From Chelativorans sp. AA-79 (GTDB lineage: Bacteria > Pseudomonadota > Alphaproteobacteria > Rhizobiales > Rhizobiaceae): a stretch of DNA of 64,000 nucleotides. A program made the position numbers and the translations under genes. The notes beneath the pieces are model-generated. The model did not search any database and had not been told where the DNA came from. It was given only the letters and a program-made list of their open reading frames with translations. Where the stretch lies: the NCBI RefSeq assembly GCF_029457495.1, contig NZ_CP120361.1, positions 310,001-374,000 on the forward strand. The letters are read 5' to 3'. This document shows, piece by piece, positions 8,616-16,451 of this stretch. Within the stretch, counting starts at the first letter, position 1. Every line of letters begins with the position of its first letter.

Positions 8616-9390
8616 TCTGGAGGTTTCCGGCCTGGTCCTGCGCTTCGGCGGGCTGACGGTTCTGGAACAGGTTTCGCTGAGCGTTGCGCCGGGTGAACTG
8701 TTCGCGCTCATCGGTCCCAATGGCGCCGGCAAGACCAGCGTCTTCAACTGCATCAGTGGCATCTACCGCCCGAGCCAGGGTCGAATCCGTTTTCAGGACT
8801 GCGATATCACGGGGCTCGCCCCGCATGTGATCGCGCGGGCCGGGCTGGCGCGGACCTTCCAGCATGGAGAGCTCTTCCCCGATATGAGCGTGGTGGACAA
8901 TCTCCTCGCCGGCCGGCATGCACGCTTTTCCACCGGCCCGCTCGCCGAGGCGCTGTTTCTCCCCTCGGTGCGGCGGCAGGAGGTCGAACACCGGGAGGCC
9001 GTGGAGCGGATCATCGAGTTCGTCGAGCTCGAGCGCTACCGCCACGCGCCGGTCGGCGGCCTTCCCTTCGGCGTCCAGAAGCTCGCGGGCTTTGCCCGGG
9101 CGCTGGCGATGGAGCCCAAATTCCTGCTGCTCGACGAGCCTTCCGCCGGGCTCAACCGCGACGAGCGGGAGGATCTGGCGCGCTTTCTCCTGCGCATCAA
9201 GCACGAGCTCGGCTTGGCGATGATCTGGATCGAGCACGACATGCAGATGGTGGCCGACCTTGCCGACCGGCTGCAGGTGCTCGACTACGGCCGCACCATC
9301 GCCGTCGGCTCGCCCGATGAGGTGCTGAGCGACCCTGCCGTGATCAACGCTTATCTCGGCATTTCCGACGAGGCTGCAACCGCGTCGTGA
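8608..9390 (+). CDS. ABC transporter ATPase, LivG-type
   Basis: 260-residue ATPase. Walker A GPNGAGKTS is near residue 37, followed by the LivG-typical GLARTFQHGELFPDMSV, a degenerate signature LPFGVQKLAGFARAL (LivG proteins usually carry LPYGQQR here), Walker B FLLLDEP and switch IEHDM. The start at 8608 is chosen because CCGGAGGTGGT lies just upstream and the protein then begins MADLEVSGLVLRFGG; the frame stays open upstream through the previous gene. It overlaps the LivF-type gene by 8 bp and closes the importer operon. Confidence 0.88.
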   Translation: MADLEVSGLVLRFGGLTVLEQVSLSVAPGELFALIGPNGAGKTSVFNCISGIYRPSQGRIRFQDCDITGLAPHVIARAGLARTFQHGELFPDMSVVDNLLAGRHARFSTGPLAEALFLPSVRRQEVEHREAVERIIEFVELERYRHAPVGGLPFGVQKLAGFARALAMEPKFLLLDEPSAGLNRDEREDLARFLLRIKHELGLAMIWIEHDMQMVADLADRLQVLDYGRTIAVGSPDEVLSDPAVINAYLGISDEAATAS

Positions 9391-9446
9391 CATGCGGGGA
9401 TATTTTCGCTGTGACAGCGGAAGCATCAGCCTCGCATGAGTCACCG

Positions 9447-10046
9447 ATGGCGCCCATCAAGGTAAATCCCGACAAGATCCGCGAATTCGAGGATGCAGAG
9501 AGCTTCTACGCGTGGCTCGGCGAGAACCACGACAAGCAGGACGAGATTTGGATCAAGATCCACAAGCTCGGTTCTGGGCTCAAGTCGATTACCCCTCAGG
9601 AAGCAATCGACGTGGTTCTGTGCTGGGGCTGGATCGACGGGGTGCGCAAAGATTTCGACGACAAGAGCTTTCTCCAGCGCTACACGCCGCGCGGCAGAAA
9701 GAGCGCCTGGAGCAGGAGCAATGTCGACAATGTCGTCCGGCTGATGAAGCAGGGCCGGATGACCGAGTACGGGCTGCGGCATGTCGAGGCGGCGAAGGCT
9801 GACGGGCGCTGGGACCACGCTTATGCCGGCGGCAGGGACATGCGCATTCCCGACGACCTCCAGGCCGCTATCGACGCCGAGCCCAAAGCCAGGGAAATGC
9901 TTGGGCAGCTGAGCGCACAGAACCGCTATGCGCTTGCCTACCGCGTTCACCACATGAAGACGGAGGCCGGTCGGAAGAAGAAGATTGAGACCTTCGTCGA
10001 GATGCTGAAGCGCGGCGAGACGATCTATCCGCAGAAAAAGAAATGA
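9447..10046 (+). CDS. YdeI/OmpD-associated-like protein
   Basis: A 199-residue soluble protein of the YdeI (OmdA) family. Supporting blocks are ESFYAWLGENHDKQDEIWIKIHK near the N-terminus, EAIDVVLCWGWIDG and FLQRYTPRGRKSAWS in the middle, and NRYALAYRVHHMKTEAGRKKKIETFVEML at the C-terminus. The molecular function of the family is not established. The ATG at 9447 gives a conventional N-terminus; the frame is open back to a GTG at 9387 that overlaps the LivG-type stop. It lies 56 bp after the ABC operon and may be a read-through passenger. Confidence 0.8.
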   Translation: MAPIKVNPDKIREFEDAESFYAWLGENHDKQDEIWIKIHKLGSGLKSITPQEAIDVVLCWGWIDGVRKDFDDKSFLQRYTPRGRKSAWSRSNVDNVVRLMKQGRMTEYGLRHVEAAKADGRWDHAYAGGRDMRIPDDLQAAIDAEPKAREMLGQLSAQNRYALAYRVHHMKTEAGRKKKIETFVEMLKRGETIYPQKKK

Positions 10047-10205
10047 GCTTCGAGCCATCGCCGTGATAGCCGGAAACCGAGGCAAAGGGGCGATAGAAGT
10101 TCTTCGCAATCACGCCCTTGGTGGGGGTAGCGAGCGCCGATTGCTGCCTCCGGTGTCATTGTGAAAGCTAAGCATGACGGGGCGCAAACGCCCAATGTTT
10201 GAATG

Positions 10206-10222
10206 GCCGCCTGGGAGGCGGC
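10206..10222. repeat. Small inverted repeat (hairpin)
   Basis: GCCGCC-TGGGA-GGCGGC forms a 6-bp GC-only stem in the interval between the YdeI-like gene and the convergent frameshifted gene. There is no T tract on either side, so it is terminator-like at best. Confidence 0.35.
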
Positions 10223-10241
10223 TAGCGAGTTCCCCTTAAGC

Positions 10242-10269
10242 CTCACGCGTCGATAGCACGACGCGTGAG
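10242..10269. terminator. Perfect 11-bp stem-loop between convergent genes
   Basis: CTCACGCGTCG-ATAGCA-CGACGCGTGAG is a perfect 11-bp stem with a 6-base loop. It ends 4 bp before the stop of the leftward gene at 10274. Neither strand has a proper T tract, so it may be a bidirectional but weak terminator, a 3'-end stabiliser, or another dyad element. Confidence 0.45.
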
Positions 10270-10273
10270 CCGT

Positions 10274-11171
10274 TCATGTCACGGAGAGCCCCGATGAAGC
10301 GGAATGTCCGCCGTCATGCCGGCTGACTTCGAGAATGCCGTAGTCGTTTGCCACCTCGGCCATCTCGATGGTATCGGCGGACGAGAGCAGGCCGCCCCCA
10401 ACGAGCCTGTAGGTGCCGCAATCGGTGGGCGCGCGGGCACAATGCTCCGCAATCGTTCCGGCCGGGATGACGGCGCTGAAAAGACCGCGCGGATCGAGCG
10501 CAAGCACCCGGTTCTCGACAGTGAAATCGACGCCCCCGAACACGTTGGGCATCAGGGCAGAGTCGAGCGTGGTATATACGCCTTCGAGGCCACCCGCCCC
10601 TTTAGGCGGGGCGAGCGCGAAAGCCTCCTCGTTCGGCGAAAACCGCACGCTGCGCACGATATCGGAAAAGGCATCCTCGGCGGCGTCCGAATCCTCGTCG
10701 TGAAGATCCATCTTGATGAGCATGAGGTACTGGCCAAGGCCGCCTTTGGCGATGCCGGCGAGGGTGGCGGAGATGGTCACATCCTGCCGCCTCGTGCAGC
10801 AGCGCAGCTCGACGCGGATGTCGTGCCCATGGGCGGTTCTGCCCTCGCTGTCGACCAGCGGGTCGTCTTCGGCCAGTTCGGGAAACATGCCGAAGAGCTG
10901 ATCGAATCTGGCATCGAAATCGGTTGCATCGGTGGCCGGAAAGATCTGGATCAGCGTGGCTCCGGCCTCGTCGCGCCGGGCTGCTTCGTCACGCTGCCAG
11001 GCTCTGCGCAGGATGATGCCGCCTGCCCCCTCTTCATGCTCCCAGTGCCATATCCGGCAGGGTGAAGGAGATGGTGTTGAGCGTTGCCTCCTCGGCAAGG
11101 GCGCCAGCCGCCAGGATGCCGCAGAGCAAGAAGGCAACACAAACTCTGAGAACGAGAGCCAGGCTCGTCAT
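10274..11171 (-). pseudogene. Frameshifted secreted protein of unknown family
   Basis: The first frame encodes MTSLALVLRVCVAFLLCGIL then AAGALA (a signal peptide) and TLNTISFTLPDMA, and stops at 11034. A second frame resumes with WEHEEGAGGIILRRAW and runs about 256 residues to 10274. Removing one base near 11045-11046 (GCACTGG to GCCTGG) joins them into one reading of about 298 residues. The downstream part has a DLHDEDSD acidic stretch and four scattered cysteines; I recognise no family. This is either a recent pseudogene or a sequencing error. The transcript would be separate from the small secreted gene upstream (203 bp gap). Confidence 0.6.
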
Positions 11172-11373
11172 CCGTGGCTTGTCTCCGTCGCAAGTCCAGA
11201 TCCGCGAACACGACTCTAACCGCTTATAATAGAGGAAATGCGACACTGGCAGATCATCCGACGCGCCGGCGCGTCAGCGCCTCGTGCCGGATCGCGTGGG
11301 CAATGACAGGAAGATGCGGCACGTCAGTATCAGATCTTTCCCTTGCGGCACGCGGAATCTGGGCATGTTCGGC

Positions 11374-11676
11374 CTAACGCAAAGCCTCCTCGATATCCTG
11401 GCAGCGCATCCACCATCGCTGATCGACTGCCGCTTCCCGCAGCTGTTCGACGACGCCTTCGCCCGAGCCCGAAAGATCGACCAGGCAGAGCCTGTCGCCA
11501 TCAGTTTCCAAAACACTTATGTTTACGTTTCGGCAGCCCTCCGGCATGATTCCCCCATTGCTGTCCAGAACCTGCTCGAGCTGTTGCTGTTCCGGACAGG
11601 CCGGGATGGAATTCTGGGCCATGGCGGCCGCGTGTGTCACGGCGAGGGTTACGATACCGAATAAGATCGCGCGCAT
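11374..11676 (-). CDS. Small secreted hypothetical protein with four cysteines
   Basis: 100 residues: signal peptide MRAILFGIVTLAVTHAAAMA (cleavage after about residue 20), then a short mature domain with four cysteines (CPEQQ, EGCRN, RLCLV, MRCQD) that could form two disulfides. AGGAGGAACAAACCGC directly precedes the chosen ATG at 11676, which fixes the start although the frame is open to 11787. I do not recognise a family. It lies 114 bp downstream of the molybdenum hydroxylase gene on the same strand and might be its last cistron or independent. Confidence 0.7.
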   Translation of the reverse strand: MRAILFGIVTLAVTHAAAMAQNSIPACPEQQQLEQVLDSNGGIMPEGCRNVNISVLETDGDRLCLVDLSGSGEGVVEQLREAAVDQRWWMRCQDIEEALR

Positions 11677-11790
11677 GCGGTTTGTTCCTCCTTTGCAGAA
11701 TACGGGTCGTCGTACCCGGACCGGGCGTTGATTTGGTGCCCCGGCCGGGCATGTGGCACGACCGACCAATGCAAGCCGCCGATGCAAGCA

Positions 11791-14040
11791 CTACCTCCGT
11801 AGAGCAGTGCGAACACGCTCCGGATGGAGCGGCAGGTCGCGAATCCTGACGCCGGTGGCGTCTGCGACGGCGTTGGCGATTGCCGCGGCCGTCGGCCCTT
11901 GCGAAGCCTCGCCGGTACCGAGGAAGGGTTCTCCGGGCCGGTCGATCACGTGAACCTCGACGCTTTCCGGCACGGAACGGAAGCGCAGGATAGGGTAGCC
12001 GGCCCAATCCATGGAGGTCACACCGTCCTCGTTGAAATGAACCTGTTCGAAGAGCGTCCAACTCGCCGACTGCACCAGCCCACCCTCGATCTGGTTGCGG
12101 ATGCCGTCGGGATTGACCACCTGACCGCTGTCGGAAGCTGCGACGGCCCGACCGAGCCGGATGCGACCTGATGTGCGTTCCACCTCCGCCTCTATGGCGA
12201 CGGCGCAATAGGCGGCGAGGTTCTTGTAGCGTGCATAGGCGAATCCGCGGCCCCGCCCCGGACCACGCTCCCAATCGCTCCAACCGAATGCGTCGGCCGC
12301 CGCGGTGACGACCTCGCGGGCGCGTGGGTCCTCCAGACGGGTCAGACGGAACTCCACCGGGTCTACACCTGCCGCCGCGGCAAGATCGTCCATGAAGCTT
12401 TCGAGCGCGAAGACGTTCATGTAGGCGCCAAGCGAACGCAGGGCGGATGTGCGCAGCGGCATCTGGCGGATGAAATGCTCGACCACGCGGGCGTTGGGGA
12501 TCGTGTAGCCCGGTACGGAATTGCGGTCCGCGCCGCCGGCAGGCTGCGGGATGTTGCCGGGCCGCTCCGGCTCGAAGGGCGCCGAGAGGAGTTGCGCCGG
12601 CAACAGATTGCCGGCAGGACCCGGCCTGGTCGAGTGCGGGTTGCTCCACACCTCGTAGTTCCAGCTCGTGATTTCGCCGGTGTCGGACACCGAGCCCCGC
12701 ACCGTCACCACCATGGCGGAGCCGTAGGGCTCCCACACATGCTCGTGCTCTCGCATCCACTGCAGGCGCACAGGCCGGCCGGGCAAGGCGCGGGCGAGCA
12801 GCGCGGCGTCGGCCGCCGCGTCATCCGCCCCGTTGTGTCCGTAGCAGCCCGCGCCCTCCATGTGGATGACACGGACGGCATTCTCGTCCATTCTCATCAT
12901 CTCGGCAATCGCCGCGCGGTCGGGATAGACGCCTTGCGTGTGGCTCCAAACCGTGAGCTGGCCGTTCTCGTAGAGCCCCACCGCGCAGGAGGGGCCGATC
13001 GAGGCATGCATCTGGTAGGGCCGCGTGAAGGTGGCCTCCACCACCGCGGCGCCGGCGGGCGGCGACGGGGCGCTGTCCGCCCCAATGAGCACGTTGTCTT
13101 CCGAGGGAAGCTGGCGGATGTATTCGTAGATTTCCGTTTCGGAGGGCAGGGGATCACCGCCCTCCCACTCTGCGGCCGCTTCCAGCGCGCGCATGGCCCT
13201 GATGGCCTGGAACTCCTGTTCGGCGATCACGCCGAGATAGTCGCCGTCGCGCACCACCTGGAGGAGGCCCGGCAGGTTTTCGACCTCTGATGTGTCCAAT
13301 CCGGCGAGGCGGGCGCCGCGACGGGGCGGACGCACCACGCGCGCATGCACCATGCGTTCCAGTGTCAGGTCGTGCACGTAGGAAGGCTGGCCGGTGAGCT
13401 TGCCGGGAATGTCCACCCGCGGCACGGATTGGCCCATGATCGTGTAGCTTCCGGGGTCGAGGAAATCCCTTTGCTCGCTCACGCGCACGTGTAGCGAACG
13501 CCCGGTGACAAGCTGGCCGTAGCTCAGCCTTTCGCCGGAGCCGGACATGAAAACACCGTTTTCCAGCGTCAGCTCTTCCGCTGGAATGCCGAGCTCCCGG
13601 GCCGCAAGGTCGCGCATGATGCGGCGCAGATAGGCCGAGGCGTGCAGGATCGCGGTGCCGCTCTCCTCCATGGAGTGGCTTGCGGCGGTATAGCCCTCGT
13701 TTGGCGTCTGGCCGGTATCGGCCGTATGGAGCTCGATGCGGGGAAATTCGACCTGAAGCTGCTCCGCCGCGATCTGCGTGATCGCAGTCTTGATGCCCTG
13801 GCCCAGCTCGGCCTTACCGGTGAAGACGGTGATGCTCTCGTCACCGCCGATGCGGATCCAGGAGTCGACATAAGGATAATCCGCAAGGCTTCCGGGGAGT
13901 TCGCCAGACTGATCGACCACCTCCGCCTCTTCCTCCTGCGCGAGAAGCAGGCCGGGGGAGGAGGAGAAATAAAGGACCAGGGCACCCCCCGTCTTGAGCA
14001 GCGTGCGGCGGGACATGCCCTTTCGGCCGACCATGTTCAT
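11791..14040 (-). CDS. Xanthine dehydrogenase-family molybdopterin-binding subunit, Tat-exported (IorB/aldehyde dehydrogenase-like)
   Basis: 749 residues. The N-terminus GMSRRTLLKTGGALVLYF is a twin-arginine signal, so the folded, cofactor-loaded protein should be exported. The body shows the molybdenum hydroxylase large-subunit layout: GKAELGQGIKTAITQIAAEQ early, a GAGCYGHNGADDAAAD loop near the centre, and FLGTGEASQGPTAAAIANAV near the C-terminus with the conserved catalytic glutamate in GTGE. Family reaction: hydroxylation of an aldehyde or N-heterocycle with water as the oxygen source. The ATG at 14040 overlaps the [2Fe-2S] subunit stop (ATGA). Together with the cytochrome it resembles three-subunit isoquinoline, nicotinate or aldehyde oxidoreductases. 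Substrate unknown. Confidence 0.85.
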   Translation of the reverse strand: MNMVGRKGMSRRTLLKTGGALVLYFSSSPGLLLAQEEEAEVVDQSGELPGSLADYPYVDSWIRIGGDESITVFTGKAELGQGIKTAITQIAAEQLQVEFPRIELHTADTGQTPNEGYTAASHSMEESGTAILHASAYLRRIMRDLAARELGIPAEELTLENGVFMSGSGERLSYGQLVTGRSLHVRVSEQRDFLDPGSYTIMGQSVPRVDIPGKLTGQPSYVHDLTLERMVHARVVRPPRRGARLAGLDTSEVENLPGLLQVVRDGDYLGVIAEQEFQAIRAMRALEAAAEWEGGDPLPSETEIYEYIRQLPSEDNVLIGADSAPSPPAGAAVVEATFTRPYQMHASIGPSCAVGLYENGQLTVWSHTQGVYPDRAAIAEMMRMDENAVRVIHMEGAGCYGHNGADDAAADAALLARALPGRPVRLQWMREHEHVWEPYGSAMVVTVRGSVSDTGEITSWNYEVWSNPHSTRPGPAGNLLPAQLLSAPFEPERPGNIPQPAGGADRNSVPGYTIPNARVVEHFIRQMPLRTSALRSLGAYMNVFALESFMDDLAAAAGVDPVEFRLTRLEDPRAREVVTAAADAFGWSDWERGPGRGRGFAYARYKNLAAYCAVAIEAEVERTSGRIRLGRAVAASDSGQVVNPDGIRNQIEGGLVQSASWTLFEQVHFNEDGVTSMDWAGYPILRFRSVPESVEVHVIDRPGEPFLGTGEASQGPTAAAIANAVADATGVRIRDLPLHPERVRTALRR

Positions 14041-14528
14041 TGCGTCTCCTCCTCTGCAACGGAGGCCTGAGTCTCGAAGCTTTCTGCAGCGCGGCGGACG
14101 GCGCGCAGGATTCGCATGTGCGTACCGCAGCGGCAGAGCGACGGCGACAGCGCCGAACGGATCGCCGTCTCGTCGGGGGTGGCATTGTGCGAAAGCAGGG
14201 CATGCGCGCGCATGATCATGCCGGGAATGCAATAGCCGCACTGCGCGGCCTGCTCCTCGATGAAGGCGCGCTGCACCGGGCCGGGATTGTCGATGGTGCC
14301 GAGACCTTCAAGAGTTGTGATCTCGCGCTCGGCGAGCATCGAGATGGGCGTGAGGCAAGAGAAAATCGGCGTTCCGTCGGCCAGCACGGTGCAGGAGCCG
14401 CACTGGCCGAGCCCGCAGCCGAACTTGGCGCCGTAAAGGTCCATCTCGTTGCGCAGCACGTAGAGTAGCGGCGTGTCCGGATCGGTTTCGGTTTCGAAGG
14501 TACCGCCATTCACTCTTAGCATGACCAT
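14037..14528 (-). CDS. [2Fe-2S] iron-sulfur subunit of the molybdenum hydroxylase
   Basis: 163 residues. The plant-type ferredoxin domain has FGCGLGQCGSCTV plus FSCL for the first [2Fe-2S] cluster. The C-terminal helical domain has QCGYCIPGMIM and SLCRCGTHMRI for the second. This is the small subunit of the xanthine dehydrogenase family and passes electrons from the Mo centre to the cytochrome. It has no signal of its own, so it is presumably co-exported with the Tat-tagged large subunit. GGAGGAATGAA precedes the ATG at 14528; a second ATG two codons later is possible. It starts 1 bp after the cytochrome gene stop. Confidence 0.9.
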   Translation of the reverse strand: MVMLRVNGGTFETETDPDTPLLYVLRNEMDLYGAKFGCGLGQCGSCTVLADGTPIFSCLTPISMLAEREITTLEGLGTIDNPGPVQRAFIEEQAAQCGYCIPGMIMRAHALLSHNATPDETAIRSALSPSLCRCGTHMRILRAVRRAAESFETQASVAEEETQ

Positions 14529-14529
14529 T

Positions 14530-15834
14530 TCATTCCTCCGTGTGCGAGGCTTCGGCGGTGTGTGCCGCGCCAGAGCCCATGATCTCGGTCGCGGCGCCCT
14601 CCAGGTCTTCCCAGGGGTCGAGGTCGGTGAAGCGTTCACGCAGATAGGAGGTGAGCGCCACCATCTGCTCCTGCGTCAGCGCCCCCTCAAAGCCGGGCAT
14701 ATAGGGACCGGGCCGCCCCTCGGGCGGCTGGACCCCCTGTTCGATGATGTGGATCAGGTTGCGCGGGTCGGGGATGCGCAGCGACGTGCTGTAAGCGAGC
14801 TGCAGGCCAGCCGCGAACCGCGCCGGCTCGCCCTCGTGGCAGCCCGCGCAGGCGCTCGCATAGATAACCGCGCCGGGATTGTCGCCCGCCGGCTCCTCGC
14901 CGACCGCGGCGGTGATCTCCTCGGCTTCCGCTTCCGCCCCGGTATCGCTTTCGATCAGCGTGGCCATGTAGGCAGAGATCGCGGCGACATCCTCCCCAGG
15001 CACGCGCGAAAGATTGTGCGCCACCGGCGCCATAGGCCCGACGGCTACGCCGTGCCGCTCAGTCCATTGGCCGGTGAGATAGGTGTTTAGCTGCTCTTTG
15101 TCCCAGCTTGTCGCCGCCGGCACCTCTCCGGCGATCGCGGGCGCGTACCAGTTCTCGGTTACCTCGCCTTGCAGGAACTCGTCTTCGATTTCCGCCTGCA
15201 GGGCGTTGCGCGGCGTGTGGCATCCGCCGCAGTGGGCTAGCCCCTGGACGAGATAGGCGCCACGATTTACCTGCTCGTCGGTGTCCGGCAGCCCGGCAAA
15301 GCGCTCGTTCTCCAGGTAGAGCAGCTTCCAGCCGGCGAGCAGCGGCCGGATGTTGAAGGGGAAAGTCAGCTCGTGGGCCGGCGCCTCGTTGCGTACCGGC
15401 TCAAGGCTCATCAGATACGTGTAGATGGCTTCGATGTCCTCTTCCGCCGCCTTCGTGAAATGGTGGTAGGGGAAGGCCGGATAGAGATGGTTTCCCTCGC
15501 GGTCGAGTCCGCGATACATGGCCCGTTGGAATGCTTCCGCGGACCAGGCACCGATGCCCGTTTCCTCGTCGGGCGTGATGTTGGTGCCGTAGAGGGTTCC
15601 AAGCGGCGTGGGGATGGCGCGCCCCCCTGCATAGGGCTCGCCGCCTTCGGCCGTGTGGCAATCGGCGCAGTTGCCGATCATCGCCAGCTCCTCGCCGCGC
15701 GCCACCGTCTCCTGGTCTAAACCCTCGGAATCGGGCCGCTCGACCGTCTCCAGCGCGCGTGGGCTGACGGCATAGGCAACCGCAGCTGCGACCAGCACGA
15801 GGACGGCGACGACAACACCATAGAGAATCTTCAT
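14530..15834 (-). CDS. Membrane-anchored tri-haem c-type cytochrome subunit
   Basis: 434 residues. An N-terminal hydrophobic anchor (MKILYGVVVAVLVLVAAAVA) is followed by three CXXCH haem c sites: CADCH at 56-60, CGGCH at 202-206 and CAGCH at 329-333. The three-domain organisation matches the cytochrome subunits of periplasmic alcohol, gluconate or aldehyde dehydrogenases that reduce quinone or a terminal oxidase. As first gene of the cyt c / [2Fe-2S] / Mo operon it is the likely electron outlet of this complex. The ATG at 15834 is preceded by GGAGGAGGGAAGG. A stretch rich in Glu and Ala around residues 295-318 separates domains 2 and 3. Confidence 0.88.
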   Translation of the reverse strand: MKILYGVVVAVLVLVAAAVAYAVSPRALETVERPDSEGLDQETVARGEELAMIGNCADCHTAEGGEPYAGGRAIPTPLGTLYGTNITPDEETGIGAWSAEAFQRAMYRGLDREGNHLYPAFPYHHFTKAAEEDIEAIYTYLMSLEPVRNEAPAHELTFPFNIRPLLAGWKLLYLENERFAGLPDTDEQVNRGAYLVQGLAHCGGCHTPRNALQAEIEDEFLQGEVTENWYAPAIAGEVPAATSWDKEQLNTYLTGQWTERHGVAVGPMAPVAHNLSRVPGEDVAAISAYMATLIESDTGAEAEAEEITAAVGEEPAGDNPGAVIYASACAGCHEGEPARFAAGLQLAYSTSLRIPDPRNLIHIIEQGVQPPEGRPGPYMPGFEGALTQEQMVALTSYLRERFTDLDPWEDLEGAATEIMGSGAAHTAEASHTEE

Positions 15835-15913
15835 GGAAGCCTTCCCTCCTCCGTGGATTTCTTCCAGGCCTGAGAAGCCAGTTTTCCAACTTTTCGCTGG
15901 TATTAATGTTCCG

Positions 15914-16348
15914 TTACCAGATGGGCGGCACGTCTGCCGGCTCGTGCGCCTCCTTGATGGGTTCACGGATACCGAGCACCGCGTCGCGCTTCTGGCCCGG
16001 CATGAGGCGATTTCGTCGATGAGGGAAGCACGTCAGTCGCGGTGCGGTTATCCAGCGGCCCAATAGACAAACAGGGAAACGGTGCCGTAGAGGTATCAGT
16101 GGAAGTGCTAACTGCAGAAACTCGCCAGAAATTCGGACGATCGGAACGCAAGCAAGCCAGTATTGGGAGAATGCTGTTCCATTTGCCATACTCATCAAGC
16201 AGATGACGCCGTTCGCGCTATCCACATCATGCCTTCGAAATAGCGGCGAATATCCTGCACCGGACGGCATCTGCACCCGCGCTAAACGGGCAGTAGCGGC
16301 CTGATCAACACCCATTCCTCGTCAGTCAAAGCAATCCATTCGCTACTC
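15914..16348 (-). mobile_element. Degraded IS5-type transposase remnant
   Basis: On the minus strand the segment near 16285-16348 reads WIALTDEEWVLIRPLLPV, the hallmark N-terminus of IS5-family (DUF4096-type) transposases. Further along, in other frames, come MMWIAR and YGKWNS-like fragments and RLMPGQKRDAVLG, similar to the PGQ-x-D region of the same enzymes. Stops and frame changes break it throughout, and no complete DDE core or terminal inverted repeats are evident. It fills the otherwise gene-free interval between the cytochrome operon and dnaE2 and marks an old insertion. Confidence 0.6.
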
Positions 16349-16451
16349 AGGGTGGCGTCGACAGTCGAACTCGGCCCCTCTTTTGAACCTCTCCGAATCA
16401 AGGCTGCCGCTTGAGAATCGTAGCCCTGACCCGAGCAGGTTTTCTGACGGT

